Source of the DNA: Terfezia claveryi
Taxonomy: Eukaryota; Ascomycota; Pezizomycetes; Pezizales; Pezizaceae
DNA length: 64,000 nt
Assembly: GCA_015179025.1 (NCBI GenBank)
Contig: WHUX01000021.1
Span: forward strand, 186,001-250,000
Reading direction: 5' to 3'
The stretch's first letter is position 1, and each line of letters begins with the position of its first letter. The notes under the pieces are model-generated. The model saw only the letters and a list, made by a program, of their open reading frames with translations, did not search any database and was not told the origin of the DNA. The translations under genes and the position numbers were made by a program. Shown here piece after piece: positions 34,993 through 44,296 of the stretch.

Positions 34993-35933
34993 CTATGCAA
35001 GGGACAGGGCTTTTCCCGACTCATCCACCTCTTCGATCCTGGACTTGGAGATGGCGTGGGTGACCATCGAGCGGTTCTTGTGGAGGGGACATGCCGCAAT
35101 GAAGTGGTCTCCCTTGCCGCAGGTGATGCATAGCCCATTGTTGCGGCGGCGATCCCTTTCCCCCTGAGTGAGCCGAGGTCTTCCCGAAGATAGGTCCATT
35201 GGGGTGGTTCCCCCAGCTACTATGGAAGGGTGTGCTGCCTTAACTGGGTCAGGTTGATTCTGGGGGTGGGGTTGCGATGGGTTCTGGGGGTGCTAATTCT
35301 GGAGGCGGGGTTGCGATGGGTTCTGGAGGGGATGGATCCGGGCCTGTTGCATCCCCAACCTGGCTGTCCTTTGTTCCACCTGCGAGGCCAGATCGATGAG
35401 CTCCTCAAGAGTTTTGGCTGGAGACAGAATAAGGTGCTTTTTGATCTCGACACTAAGGCCCTCTTTGAACTGTTCCAGTTTTACCTGGTCGTTCCATGGT
35501 ACCTCTGCCGCTAGCCTCGAGAATTCGGCTACATATGTCGAGAGGTCATTGCCTCATTGTCTTAGGGCCCGAAGGGCTCTGGTTGCTGTTCCTGCCGGGT
35601 CTGGATCTCCAAACGCCCGATCGAGGATAGCGAATAGTGCAGGAACGTCTGCTAATTTGATACCCGAGTCTTGGACGTATGGTTGGACTTGATCTAAGGC
35701 TTTATCCTCCAATAGGCCATACACGTAGGCCAAGCGGTGTTGGACGGTGGGGAACTTTGCAGCGTCCCCATTTAGCTTGATATTGATTGAATTTTTCCAA
35801 GGTTTGAGGCGGACCTTTCGCCCTTGAATTTCGGTGGAGTGGGGAGGTCCTGTGTTTTGGGGGCCTGAGGTGCCTGATTCCCAGGGTTTATGGTGTCCAG
35901 GGCCCTGGTTAGGGTTTGGACAGTCCTCTTTTC
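34993..35933 (-). pseudogene. Gypsy-2 gag, C-terminal part
   Basis: It continues the gag begun at 38715 after the palindromic insertion. It reads PTPPKFKGER, then after a one-frame change near 35820 LKPWKNSINIKLNGDAAKF and a capsid core (DRAFGDPDPAGTATRALRAL, LSTYVAEFSRLAAEVPW), a Pro/Gln/Asn repeat and a zinc knuckle CITCGKGDHFIAAC (CX2CX4HX4C). Stops at 35554 (TGA) and 35293 (TAG) interrupt it. It ends at 34993, 36 bases before the pol ATG. Confidence 0.82.
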
Positions 35934-36029
35934 ATCAGCAAAAATAATATTTTCGTCCTGTGCGTCAGACGCATGTAACGCACGGGATGATAACTCAAAA
36001 TCAGGATGCGAACGCTTGTTGCGCCAGCG

Positions 36030-36305
36030 TCCTGACGCACTGGGACGTTGCTCACACGCCTGGGACGCAACACCAATTCTTGGCAGTTGCGCTCGCGTCT
36101 AGGATGCACTGTGACGTTGCTCACACGCCTGGGACGCAACACCAATGCTGGGCAGTTGCTCTCGCATCTGGGACGCACTGGGACTTTGCCACCGCGCTTG
36201 GGACGCACTGGAACGTTGCCCCCTCGCCTGGGACGCAACACCAATGCTGGCAGTTGCTCTCGCATCTGGGATGCACTGGGATGTTGCCCCCGTACCTGGG
36301 ACGCA
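36030..36305 (+). repeat. Minisatellite in the left palindrome arm
   Basis: About four units of 66-68 bp built around CTGGGACGCAACACCAATGC and TTGCTCTCGCATCTGGGACG. The same unit occurs about twice, inverted, at 38262-38430. Confidence 0.8.
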
Positions 36306-36446
36306 AGCATACATGCAACCTTTGTCCCGACACACTTGGTGGGTAAACACAACCCGCTTACAGCTTGCATCTGCTACGTTCTTACACCAGCCAGCTATGT
36401 AGCCGGGTTTGCAACCTTTGAATATGCGTGCAGCAGAAATCTTCAT
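36099..36446 (-). CDS. Cysteine-containing ORF of the palindrome, left-arm copy (115 aa), hypothetical
   Basis: From the ATG at 36446 it encodes 115 residues. The first 53 match the right-arm ORF: six cysteines spaced C-x8-C-x7-C-x9-C-x4-C-x3-C (RIFKGCKPGYIAGWCKN, CMYACVPGTG). The rest is translated from the minisatellite and is low complexity. No signal peptide or known domain is seen. It faces outward from the array, downstream of a TATATATAC stretch. It may be a chance ORF; the evidence for coding is only its preservation in both arms, which are nearly identical anyway. Confidence 0.3.
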   Translation of the reverse strand: MKISAARIFKGCKPGYIAGWCKNVADASCKRVVFTHQVCRDKGCMYACVPGTGATSQCIPDARATASIGVASQARGQRSSASQARWQSPSASQMREQLPSIGVASQACEQRHSAS

Positions 36447-36944
36447 TGTATTCGCCAATTATTATATACACAGAGAGGTATTTAGCAATAGATATGTACA
36501 CGGAACATGTGTGCAGCAACACTCGCTCTAACCCTTGGCCTAAGCTTCGCTCTAACTCTCGTTGTATCAATCGCTCTATCTCTCGCTCTACCAACCAGAC
36601 TACTCTCGCTCTAATGCTCGCTCTAATGCTCTCTCTAATACTCGCTGTAATATGCTGGGAATAATGAGCAAAGGGAAAAAGCGCGGGGAAGGGAAGTATA
36701 TATACAGGAAAACCATAGTTGCCAAGGCCGACTGCTAAGGCCGACAATTTAGACTTTCCGAAGACAATGAGATAGGGGATAATAAGAGAAGTGGCATGAC
36801 AGTGATCAACGGCGCTTAGCCCCCCTTTCGCACGCGGGTGCCGTACTACTCAATGCCTGAAATCGTAGTCGTGGTACTGCGAACGAGACAAGTACTGCGA
36901 TATGTGCGGAGTTCACGCTTTGTGATATATCCCGTAGGAATTCA

Positions 36945-37605
36945 TGCATGCGCGGGCTCATATAAGTATATATATGCGAGAAACCCATGTGCTTGCTGCT
37001 TATATATATATATACGAGAAATCCATGCATTCGCGGGCTTATATATATATATATATGCGAGAAATCTATGTATTCGCGGGCTTATATATATATATATGCG
37101 AGAAACTCGTGCTTTTGGTGACTTATATATATATGTGCGAGACACTCGTGCTTTTGGAGACATATATATATATATGCGAGAAATCCATGCATTCGCAGAC
37201 TTATATATATATATGTGAGAAATCCATACATTCGCAGGCTTATATATATATATACGAGAAACTCGTGCTTTTTGAGACATATATATATATGTGCGAGAAG
37301 TTCGTGCTTTTTGAGACATATATATATATGTGTGAGAAACTCGTGCTTTAGGAGACATATATATATATGTGCGAGAAATTCGCGCTTTTGGAGACATATA
37401 TATATATATGGGAGAAACTCGTACTTTTGGAGACATATATATATATATGCGAGAAATCCATGCATTCGCAGGCTTATATATATATATGCGAGAAACTCGT
37501 GCTTTTGGAGACTTATATATATATACGAGAAACTCGTGCTTTCGGATACTTATATATATATGCGAGAAACTCGTGCTTTCGGATACTTATATATATATGC
37601 CCGTG
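36945..37605. repeat. AT-rich tandem array at the palindrome centre
   Basis: About 15 units of 36-48 bp: an alternating TA run, then GCGAGAAA(C/T)TCGTGCTTT(T/C)GG or the variant GCGAGAAATCCATGCATTCG, then AGAC or GGCT. The word CGAGAAACTCG is itself a short hairpin. The array is open in several frames on both strands (Tyr-Ile-rich translations), an effect of the stop-free repeat and not evidence of genes. Confidence 0.9.
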
Positions 37606-38117
37606 AATGTATGAATTCCTACGGGATATATCACAAAGCGTGAACTCCGCACATATCGCAGTACTTGTCTCGTTCGCAGTACCACGACTACGATTTCCCA
37701 ATATGACTATTACCAGGCCAGGCATTGAGTAGTACGGTACCCGCGTGCGAAAGGGGGGCTGAGCGCCGTTGATCACTGTCGTGCCACTTCTCTTATTATC
37801 CCTATCTCATTGTCTTCGGAAAGTCTAAATTGTCGGCCTTAGCAATCAGCCTTGGCAACTATGGTTTTCCTGTATATATACTTCCCTTCCCCGCGCTTTT
37901 TCCCTTTGCTCGTTATTCCCAGCATTTTACAGTGAGTATTAAAGAGAGCTTAGAGTGAGAATTAGAGCGAGCATTAGAGCGAGAGTAGTCTGGTTAGTAG
38001 AGCGAGAGTTAGAGCGAAGCTTAGGCCAAGGGTTAGAGCGAGTATTGCTGCACACATGTTCCGTGTACATATCTATTGCTAAATACCTCTCTGTGTATAT
38101 AATAATTGGCAAATACA

Positions 38118-38357
38118 ATGAATATTTCTGCTGCACGCATATTCAAAGGTTGCAAACCCGGCTACATAGCTGGCTGGTGTAAGAACGTAGCAGATGCAAG
38201 CTGTAAGCGGGTTGTGTTTACCCACCAAGTGTGTCGGGACAAAGGTTGCATGTATGCTTGCGTCCCAGGCACGGGGGCAATATCCCAGTGCGTCCTAGAT
38301 GCGAGATCAACTGCCCAGCATTGGTGTTGCGTCCCAGGCGAGGGGGCAACGTTCTAG
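38118..38357 (+). CDS. Cysteine-containing ORF of the palindrome, right-arm copy (79 aa), hypothetical
   Basis: Mirror copy of 36099-36446. The ATG at 38118 follows AATACA and decamer repeats of the type TTAGAGCGAG (about 37955-38045). It has the same six-cysteine spacing, with extra Cys residues in the minisatellite-derived tail. The two copies differ by scattered substitutions. Function is unknown and expression unproven. Confidence 0.3.
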   Translation: MNISAARIFKGCKPGYIAGWCKNVADASCKRVVFTHQVCRDKGCMYACVPGTGAISQCVLDARSTAQHWCCVPGEGATF

Positions 38358-38456
38358 TGCGTCCAGATGCGAGAGCAACTGCCCAGCATTGGTATTGCGT
38401 CACAGGCGAGGGGGCAATGTTCTAGTGCATCCAGACACACATTTTTTTTTGCTGAT

Positions 38457-38715
38457 GTTCATTGGCCAAGTCCTTCTGGCAGGATGTAAGGTCCTCTGTG
38501 AGTATTGTGATTTCGTCTTCGGCTCTGGCCAGTTTCTGTTGGGCTTCACGCATGGCTGCTTCTAGTTGCAAACCCATGGTGTCCGCAGCGAGGTAAATGT
38601 CGATGATGGTGTTGCGATAGTTGTCGAAGTCGGTCTGATTTTTTGGGATTGGCAGTGCTTGCCAGGCTTGGAACCTAGCTCCTGGGAGCGTAGGAGTGGT
38701 TTCTTGAGTTGCCAT
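38457..38715 (-). pseudogene. Gypsy-2 gag, N-terminal part
   Basis: The ATG at 38715, 39 bases inside the 5' LTR, opens MATQETTPTLPGARFQAWQA and a helical region (QLEAAMREAQQKLARAEDEI) up to the palindromic insertion after EHQQ. Gag resumes at 35933. Confidence 0.8.
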
Positions 38716-38754
38716 AATGTGGACGTACCAGTTGGTCAGGGCGATCCAACGTAG

Positions 38755-39271
38755 TGTAACGACGGCTCTGGGGGCAAGGCGACCAAGGGGTACGCCGGGG
38801 CAAGGGCAAGGCTAGGATGACACACACGTAGGAACGCTACGTGTGTGACCAGGGGAAGGCTGTGACGGGAGGCAAGGGCAAGAGGCAAGAGGGACAGAGG
38901 GCAAGGGACACGAGATACGAGGAAGCAGTTTGCCGCATGTGTCAAGGTAGGCAGCAGGGCTGCAGAGTCGAGGCGAGACAAGGAGGTGCACAAGGGAGAT
39001 GCACCAACGTGGAGAGAAGCAAGGCCCTGTATTGGATATACAAGATGTTGGATGGGGATCCAACGAGAAGGCGGAGGGACGAAGATATATATACATGATT
39101 CCAGGCCAAGGCTGTGGAAGGAATAAGCTTCCCGAGATTCCTATCTCGGAAGCTAAGATAACAATCACCCATCGACGACACCCGAACAAGCCTGTTCGAG
39201 TGTCAAAACAGCACGACACCCGAACAAGCCTGTTCGAGTGTCAAATCAAGACTAAGAACACGGTTGTGACA
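38755..39271 (-). repeat. Gypsy-2 5' LTR
   Basis: 517 bp. On the minus strand it starts TGTCACAACC and ends GTTACA. It drives the minus-strand element. The two tandem hairpins are conserved here at 39177-39204 and 39215-39242. Confidence 0.95.
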
Positions 39272-39276
39272 AGAGG

Positions 39277-40097
39277 CAATGTTGCGCATCCTGGTACTGG
39301 AGTTCCCAAGGACGGGCTGGGTCAACCTACTCCCCACCATTGAGTTCGCACACAACTCAACACCACACTCAACAACTGGCAAGACACCATTCGAACTGCT
39401 ATACGCAATAAACCCAAAAACATTCGGAGACGTATCCATTCCCCCAGCAACTCACTCTATGAATGCAGAAGATTGGGCCAGAGAACTACGAGACAGACGA
39501 GACACCGCCAAGACAGCCCTGCAAGTAATCCAAAAAAGCCAGAAGAAGTACTTCGACAAACGACACAACCCCGTCGTATTCAGACCAAATGAGCTCGCAA
39601 GGCTCATGCACGGAGGCCTGTTTAAACGAAAAAACAAACTCGATCCCACCTTGCAACTGGTGAGGATAGTGGACATGGTGAACTCAGGAGCATACAGAAT
39701 TAAAGTACCAGAGGGATCGAAAATGCATGATGTAGTGTCCATAGAGCATCTGAGGAAGTACACTTCAAGAGAGGAAGAAGAGGAAGAGATGGAACCAAGC
39801 AGGAAGATTGAGAGGCAAGCCATGAGGATTTCAGGGCACAGAGAGTTGGGAGGAAAGAAGGAATACCTGGTAGTCTATGATGATGAGGAGGACGCAGAAT
39901 GGGAGGAGGAGGCCGATTGCCTTGAATGGAGTGACCTGATTAAACAACACTTTCAACGAGCATCGTCGGCAATGAAAGAAGCAAACCCAATGACAAAAGA
40001 GGATGAACTGATGGAAGGGGAAGAGGTAGAAGCGGCGATCAGGGGACCAAGGAGATCAGGAAGAGCCAGGAAAGTGAAGAGACCTTGGGAAGGATGA
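39277..40097 (+). pseudogene. Gypsy-1 pol, 3' part (integrase C-terminus and acidic tail)
   Basis: Resumes directly after the AGAGG duplication: LVLEFPRTGWVNLLPTIEFA, then HNSTPHSTTGKTPFELLYA, a GPY/F-like region (LQLVRIVDMVNSGAYRIKVP, VVSIEHLRKYTSREEE) and a chromodomain-like end (GHRELGGKKEYLVVYDDEED... LEWSDLIKQH). It finishes in a basic RRSGRARKVKRPWEG and stops at 40097. This segment has no internal stop. It is severed from the rest of pol by Gypsy-2. Confidence 0.88.
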
Positions 40098-40285
40098 CAG
40101 CGTTGGAGGATTGCTCTCTTTTCCTGACTTTTCAATTAGTGCTGTTGGTGCGACTGTCTGCATGTTTTTTTTTTTTTTTTCACCGCTCCGTTGTTTTTGT
40201 GGTTTCTTTCCTTCTTCTCATTCTTGTTATGTGATTGCCATTGCAAATGATGGGGGATTGTCGAGGCCGGAGACCTCTCTCTTTT

Positions 40286-40297
40286 AAGGGGGGGTAC
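40286..40297 (+). other. Gypsy-1 polypurine tract
   Basis: AAGGGGGGGTAC immediately before the 3' LTR. A T16 run lies at 40165-40180 in the preceding untranslated part. Confidence 0.8.
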
Positions 40298-40503
40298 TGT
40301 AAGGTTCCCTTACCTAAAGGGGAAGTACCAGACATGTAGATATAGCTAGACCTGTACGCATAGAGAGAAGAGGAATTCCCAAAGGGGAAAGAGGAAGGAA
40401 CTAGTATACTGTCAGAGACCTGTATATATAGAGAGAGAGGGAGTCCTCTCGAGAAAGCCCCTCAGGCAAGAATCTAAAGAGCATACCGTCTTTTGCTCTT
40501 ACA
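40298..40503 (+). repeat. Gypsy-1 3' LTR
   Basis: 206 bp. It retains G or C at all six positions where the 5' LTR has A or T. It ends 158 bp before the ATG of the secreted-protein gene at 40662. Confidence 0.95.
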
Positions 40504-40661
40504 CTAACACATCAATTCGTGGGGGAAAGTCATGTACGCTAGCGCTGTATATTCTCTGTATATATAGTTCCTCATTAGAACCCGTCGACTTTCGAAATCA
40601 AACAACAGCAGCTTCCTTTGTCAGGCTATACATTCTAATTATACTCTACATTGAATTGATC

Positions 40662-41417
40662 ATGAAGATATTTTCACTCCTTCATCCCCTCGGCATCACA
40701 TTGTTATGCCTGCAATTTGCGGCTCTAATTACGGCAACAGCGCTACCAGATGACACAACTCCTGCACCCGAACACGCCCTCATTCAAACATTCAGGCTCA
40801 CGAACACCATGTGTCAAGGTTGGAGAGACGATGTTGCTGCTTACAGGGCAGGACAAACGTTTTCAGATGAGGCTTTCGAATCCGCTGTAAGTGTTTGGCT
40901 TTTAAATGCTTCATTTTCCATTACTTACTTACCTCCTTTACACCGCCGCTCTCTTCTCACGTTAATTCTCGCGATGTTTTGTTGCATACGAACTCGAGCC
41001 TCCTAGTTACAAGTAGCTAGAGGGAGAAGTGGGAAGCGGGCACCGGCGTTTCCACTGAGCTGGATGACGTTCTTTTATACATTTTTATTTTTCTATTTTT
41101 CATACGTGGCGCTGCTGACTCTTCATCGACCACAATACGCAGGGGATATTGCATATCCTGATTAACCGCATTCATATCACGAGTACAGAACTGGTCAAGT
41201 TGAAATTTGTAAGTTCGAGCACCCCTTATCCTGATTATAGCTTGCAAGTTTACTTTAAATAATTGATTGTTTGTAGCTAACATCATTCTTACTCGTACAG
41301 ACAACACTCACTCTTACTGCTGAAGAGCGTGAGACGCTTCAACCGCTTGTGGAGGCTGTGAGTACCAAGCTCTCCCAAAAACTTGGCGATGACACAATTG
41401 CTCCGCGATCATTGTAA
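40662..41417 (+). CDS. Small secreted helical protein (3 exons, about 135 aa)
   Basis: Exons 40662-40886, 41143-41208 and 41301-41417, all in phase 0. Introns are 256 nt (GTAAGT; GCTGAC branch; GCAG) and 92 nt (GTAAGT; GCTAAC branch; ACAG). A signal peptide (about 1-27, hydrophobic LGITLLCLQFAALITATA) precedes LPDDTT. The mature part is about 108 residues, mostly predicted helix (WRDDVAAYRAGQTFSDEAF; GILHILINRIHITSTELVKL; TAEERETLQPLVEAVSTKLS). Helical content, size and LTAEERETLQPLVEA recall the hydrophobic-surface-binding/cell-wall galactomannoprotein class, a weak assignment. A TATA-like TATATATAG lies near 40562, between the Gypsy-1 LTR and the ATG. The first intron is long and could hide another small exon. 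Confidence 0.68.
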
Positions 41418-42977
41418 ATTTCATGAAGAGTAGAAACTAAACTCAGTTACATTAGATGCTTGACTGCGGAAGCCTGCTAGCAATTGATATTAAGGTTGTG
41501 TATGGTAATGTGCCGGTCTGCGGTATATTTTTCGGGACAGTAGCCAGACTCTACCCTGTACTACGAGTTGGTGGTCAGGTGTGTTTAAATCCTATTATCC
41601 TGTCACTTTATATCCCTGACGCATATACTAACTGTGCTGTGTCTATAGATGTTGAGACTCTTACGCTGAAGGGCACATGAAGATGAGTGATATGGCTATT
41701 TGGGTCAATTGGTGTAAGGGGGTTAAATGAGACTGTGGGTTTTTGTTGAACGGGATTCATATTGGTTCTAGGATGTGTATGGCAGCTCAGAGAACTGATA
41801 ATTAGCAGAGATTATAATTAGCAGGGCTTACATAATACGAAGCCACTGACTTGTATAATTGTGGCATGTAGAAGTACTCTGTACTGTACTTTACCAGGCA
41901 AAAAGCTAGTATTGACAACACCAACGGCCTCGCAGTGGCTTCTTAACTTGAGTCAATAAATACGGCATAATATAAGCTTGGCCACGGTGGGTGATATCCC
42001 AACCTGACCTCATTTTTCGAGTCATCTCAAAGCCATGGCGCTGTGGGCTGCATGGGTTGGGAGTGCTGAATGATACTATGACTCTATATTTGCACTGCAA
42101 CTATGCGTTCCATAACCCGTTTACCCTCAGCACCTGAATGAGATGTCTCACAATTTTTGGCTGTTATCCCGAAACTGCACTAAATTTGTCACCGGGATAT
42201 GGAATAATAACAATGCTGAACGGGTGTGGATATACGTGCTATCCTTGTGACCCTAGGCCTTGACTGGCTGGTTATGGCACCTACCTCTTTATATTTTCAG
42301 CGACTGTTGTGTATCTGGAGAAGCACTGATACCTAATTGAATTTCAACTCCCTACATTGAATTAGATTTCGAAATTACATTTATTGGTACCTCTAGGTAC
42401 CTTACATATTGAGTCAGTTGTGTTCGGTACCTAACTCACCGCTAAACCGACTTCCTGGTCACAAACAGCAAGGCAGCCATGGAACAATGGCGGAAAATCT
42501 TTATCTTTGAGCAATAAGCAATAGTTGTCTTATGGAGTGACGGGGCAGACGCTTGCCACTACTTCTGGTCCTCATATACCTGCTCTATTGTATCCCTTAT
42601 TCATGGGAAATCCCACACATGGCTGATGACTCTGAAAGAGAATTGATAATTTCCTGCATGCTTGTTGATATATCATTGATTAAGATGGATGTCAGGGCTT
42701 GATATTTAGATTAGCAATCTCATAATATGTATTGATTGGAACTTGTGATCACACAAGCATATATAATCCTACATCTCCATTCAATTAGTATACTACTTAT
42801 GCGGAGCATTCAACTGAGCATGTGCATATATTTATGAGTTAAATTATTACCGAGTTTAGTTCGACGTCAGTATTTTGGTTGCGCTTTCGCTTTGTGCAGT
42901 AATACATACATATGCCGCTTGAGTATGATGCAATGCATTACATCCGTAGCTACTCTGGAGTCCGCAGTTAGACTTTA
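41418..42977. other. Intergenic, no gene seen
   Basis: AT-rich with scattered short frames and no domains. CTAGGTACC-type words recur near 42385-42440. Confidence 0.45.
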
Positions 42978-44296
42978 CTATACTCCACTAAGTACAAAAC
43001 AGGACAGCTGTAATTTTATTGCATAGATATTAATGTTGATAGATTCCGCTCCATCGGTTGCTTCCCTACACTCCTTAATGAACTGTAAGGATTCGATATC
43101 ACTATTACTTTCCTCCATCATCCCAACAGTAGCTCCATGAAACTTCACCAACGCATGCGATCTGAATCGCAATGAGAGGGTCGAGAAAAAACTCATATCC
43201 ACCCCAGCTAACGCTAGCTTCATCCGCTAGATATCCTGAAGTGAATTCAAGAAATTTGTGCCACGGTTCCTAGTCCTTGGTCCAACTGTCACTCATTGCC
43301 TTAGCATAGTCCCCGGAATTGCGTCCGCTCGTGCTCAAATGGTGCCCTCAGAATGGGCATGGCGGCCTTCCACGTCAAACAATTGTTGTCAAGATCAGCG
43401 ACTGAAATATAGCAATAGGAGTGGTTCAATGTTCCTGATGAGTACATATGTCCCAATAAACCCCATCGCCCGCAAATCAGATCTAGAGTCATTTCCCTGT
43501 CACATTCCTCATACCATTTAGATGACCGAATGTTCTTAATAACGTCTCGATCACTAGAAAGTGGTATACCACTTCACTATAGTGATAGCAGCTGATTGCT
43601 CGTAACCCCCAACTTGTGACGACATCCGTACCGTAACTTACTACTGCTGCATCCATAGACTGACCCTCTATGTATCGACTGCAGGCTAGGTAGTTAGAGT
43701 GCACTGCCACAATAGCTCCTAGTTGATGCACCATTCTCTGTATAATTACCAGGTCTGCACCTGAATATTAATGTCTGTATAATTATCAGCTGCAGGTCTC
43801 AAGCTACGATTTGCACTCGGCTCTAACAATGTCTATTTAAGAGGTCTGCTGCCGGCCCGCGGTGGCGCTCCCAACTTGATGCCTCCTCGAGTGCCTGTCT
43901 AGCATACAAGGCTGGACATTAACCTTAGCAGAACCCCCAAACAATGCTTTCACAACCGGCGCCAGGCAATTAGTTACAGGCTGTGGAGTGCCTCACGCAA
44001 CAAAATTGTATAATACCGAATCCGAGAGGCCAGCTGGAGCGCAGCCGCTGTTGTGCTATGATGCCCACCAGCCTGGGTGTTAACATTTGGACCCTTATGA
44101 CTGCCAAGTCTACAGTTGCACATGTAGAGGCAAGCTCAGGTGGATAGAGGTGGACGCTGCTTTGCAGCTGGTCTTGTTGATCTCGGACTAGTCCAATCTG
44201 GTCAAGGTAACTGTGGTAACTGTGTAAATAGATCTTGTAAAGGTGCTCCATTAGCTTGCCATACCACTTTAAAGCATCCTTATAACTCATGAACAC
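42978..44296 (-). pseudogene. Eroded or multi-exon gene of unknown function
   Basis: Four protein-like minus-strand segments follow one another in different frames: 44296-43970 (starts MFMSYKDALKWYGKLMEHLY; LDQIGLVRDQQDQLQ), 43734-43489 (HSNYLACSRYIEGQSMDAAV; VSYGTDVVTSWGLRAI), 43492-43301 and 43223-42978. Amino-acid texture is better than in flanking shadows. I could not define GT-AG introns joining them cleanly, nor name a family. It could be a decayed gene or one with several introns. Confidence 0.3.

Larger units (their letters stand above)
35934..38456. mobile_element. Large palindromic (foldback-like) element inserted in Gypsy-2 gag
   Basis: The outer ends are mirror images (CATCAGCAAAAA at 35934; TTTTTGCTGATG ending 38456). 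Inverted arms of roughly 0.85-1.0 kb (35934-36944 and 37606-38456) match closely, for example TTGTGATATATCCCGTAGGAATTCAT against its complement, and both contain a 66-68-bp minisatellite, a TATA-bearing LTR-like stretch and a cysteine-containing ORF. They flank a 660-bp AT-rich array. The left arm has about four minisatellite units and the right arm about two. No target duplication could be defined. No transposase is present, so mobility would depend on another element. It could also be an inverted pair of solo repeats. Confidence 0.75.
30590..39271 (-). mobile_element. Gypsy-2: chromovirus LTR retrotransposon nested in Gypsy-1
   Basis: Two 517-bp LTRs (30590-31106, 38755-39271) flank 7.6 kb read on the minus strand. 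The target duplication AGAGG (30585-30589 and 39272-39276) lies inside the Gypsy-1 integrase, and removing the element restores that frame. A polypurine tract TAAAGGGGGGATAA (minus strand, 31107-31120) abuts the 3' LTR. Gag-Pol order on the minus strand is gag (split by a palindromic element), protease, RT, RNase H, integrase, chromodomain, which defines a chromovirus (Tf1/Pyret-like layout). The six pol stops show it is dead. Confidence 0.96.
24721..40503 (+). mobile_element. Gypsy-1: Ty3/Gypsy LTR retrotransposon, interrupted
   Basis: Two 206-bp LTRs (24721-24926, 40298-40503) start TGTAAGG and end TTACA. The 5-bp target duplication CTAAC lies at 24716-24720 and 40504-40508. A primer-binding-site candidate TGGTAGCAACACC follows the left LTR (24929-24941), and a polypurine tract AAGGGGGGG (40286-40294) precedes the right one. 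Gag and Pol lie in order on the plus strand. The integrase is split by Gypsy-2 (30590-39271), which carries its own AGAGG duplication. Without the insertion the element is about 7.1 kb. All coding regions contain stops, so it is non-autonomous. Confidence 0.96.

Noticed and set aside
36945..37605. Array resembling a CRISPR (repeats with spacers)
   Set aside because: The spacers are TA runs and repeat variants, the setting is a fungal palindromic element, and no cas genes exist.
36838..37643. Several overlapping Tyr/Ile-rich open frames on both strands
   Set aside because: They arise because the AT-rich tandem unit lacks stops in several frames. They are not genes.
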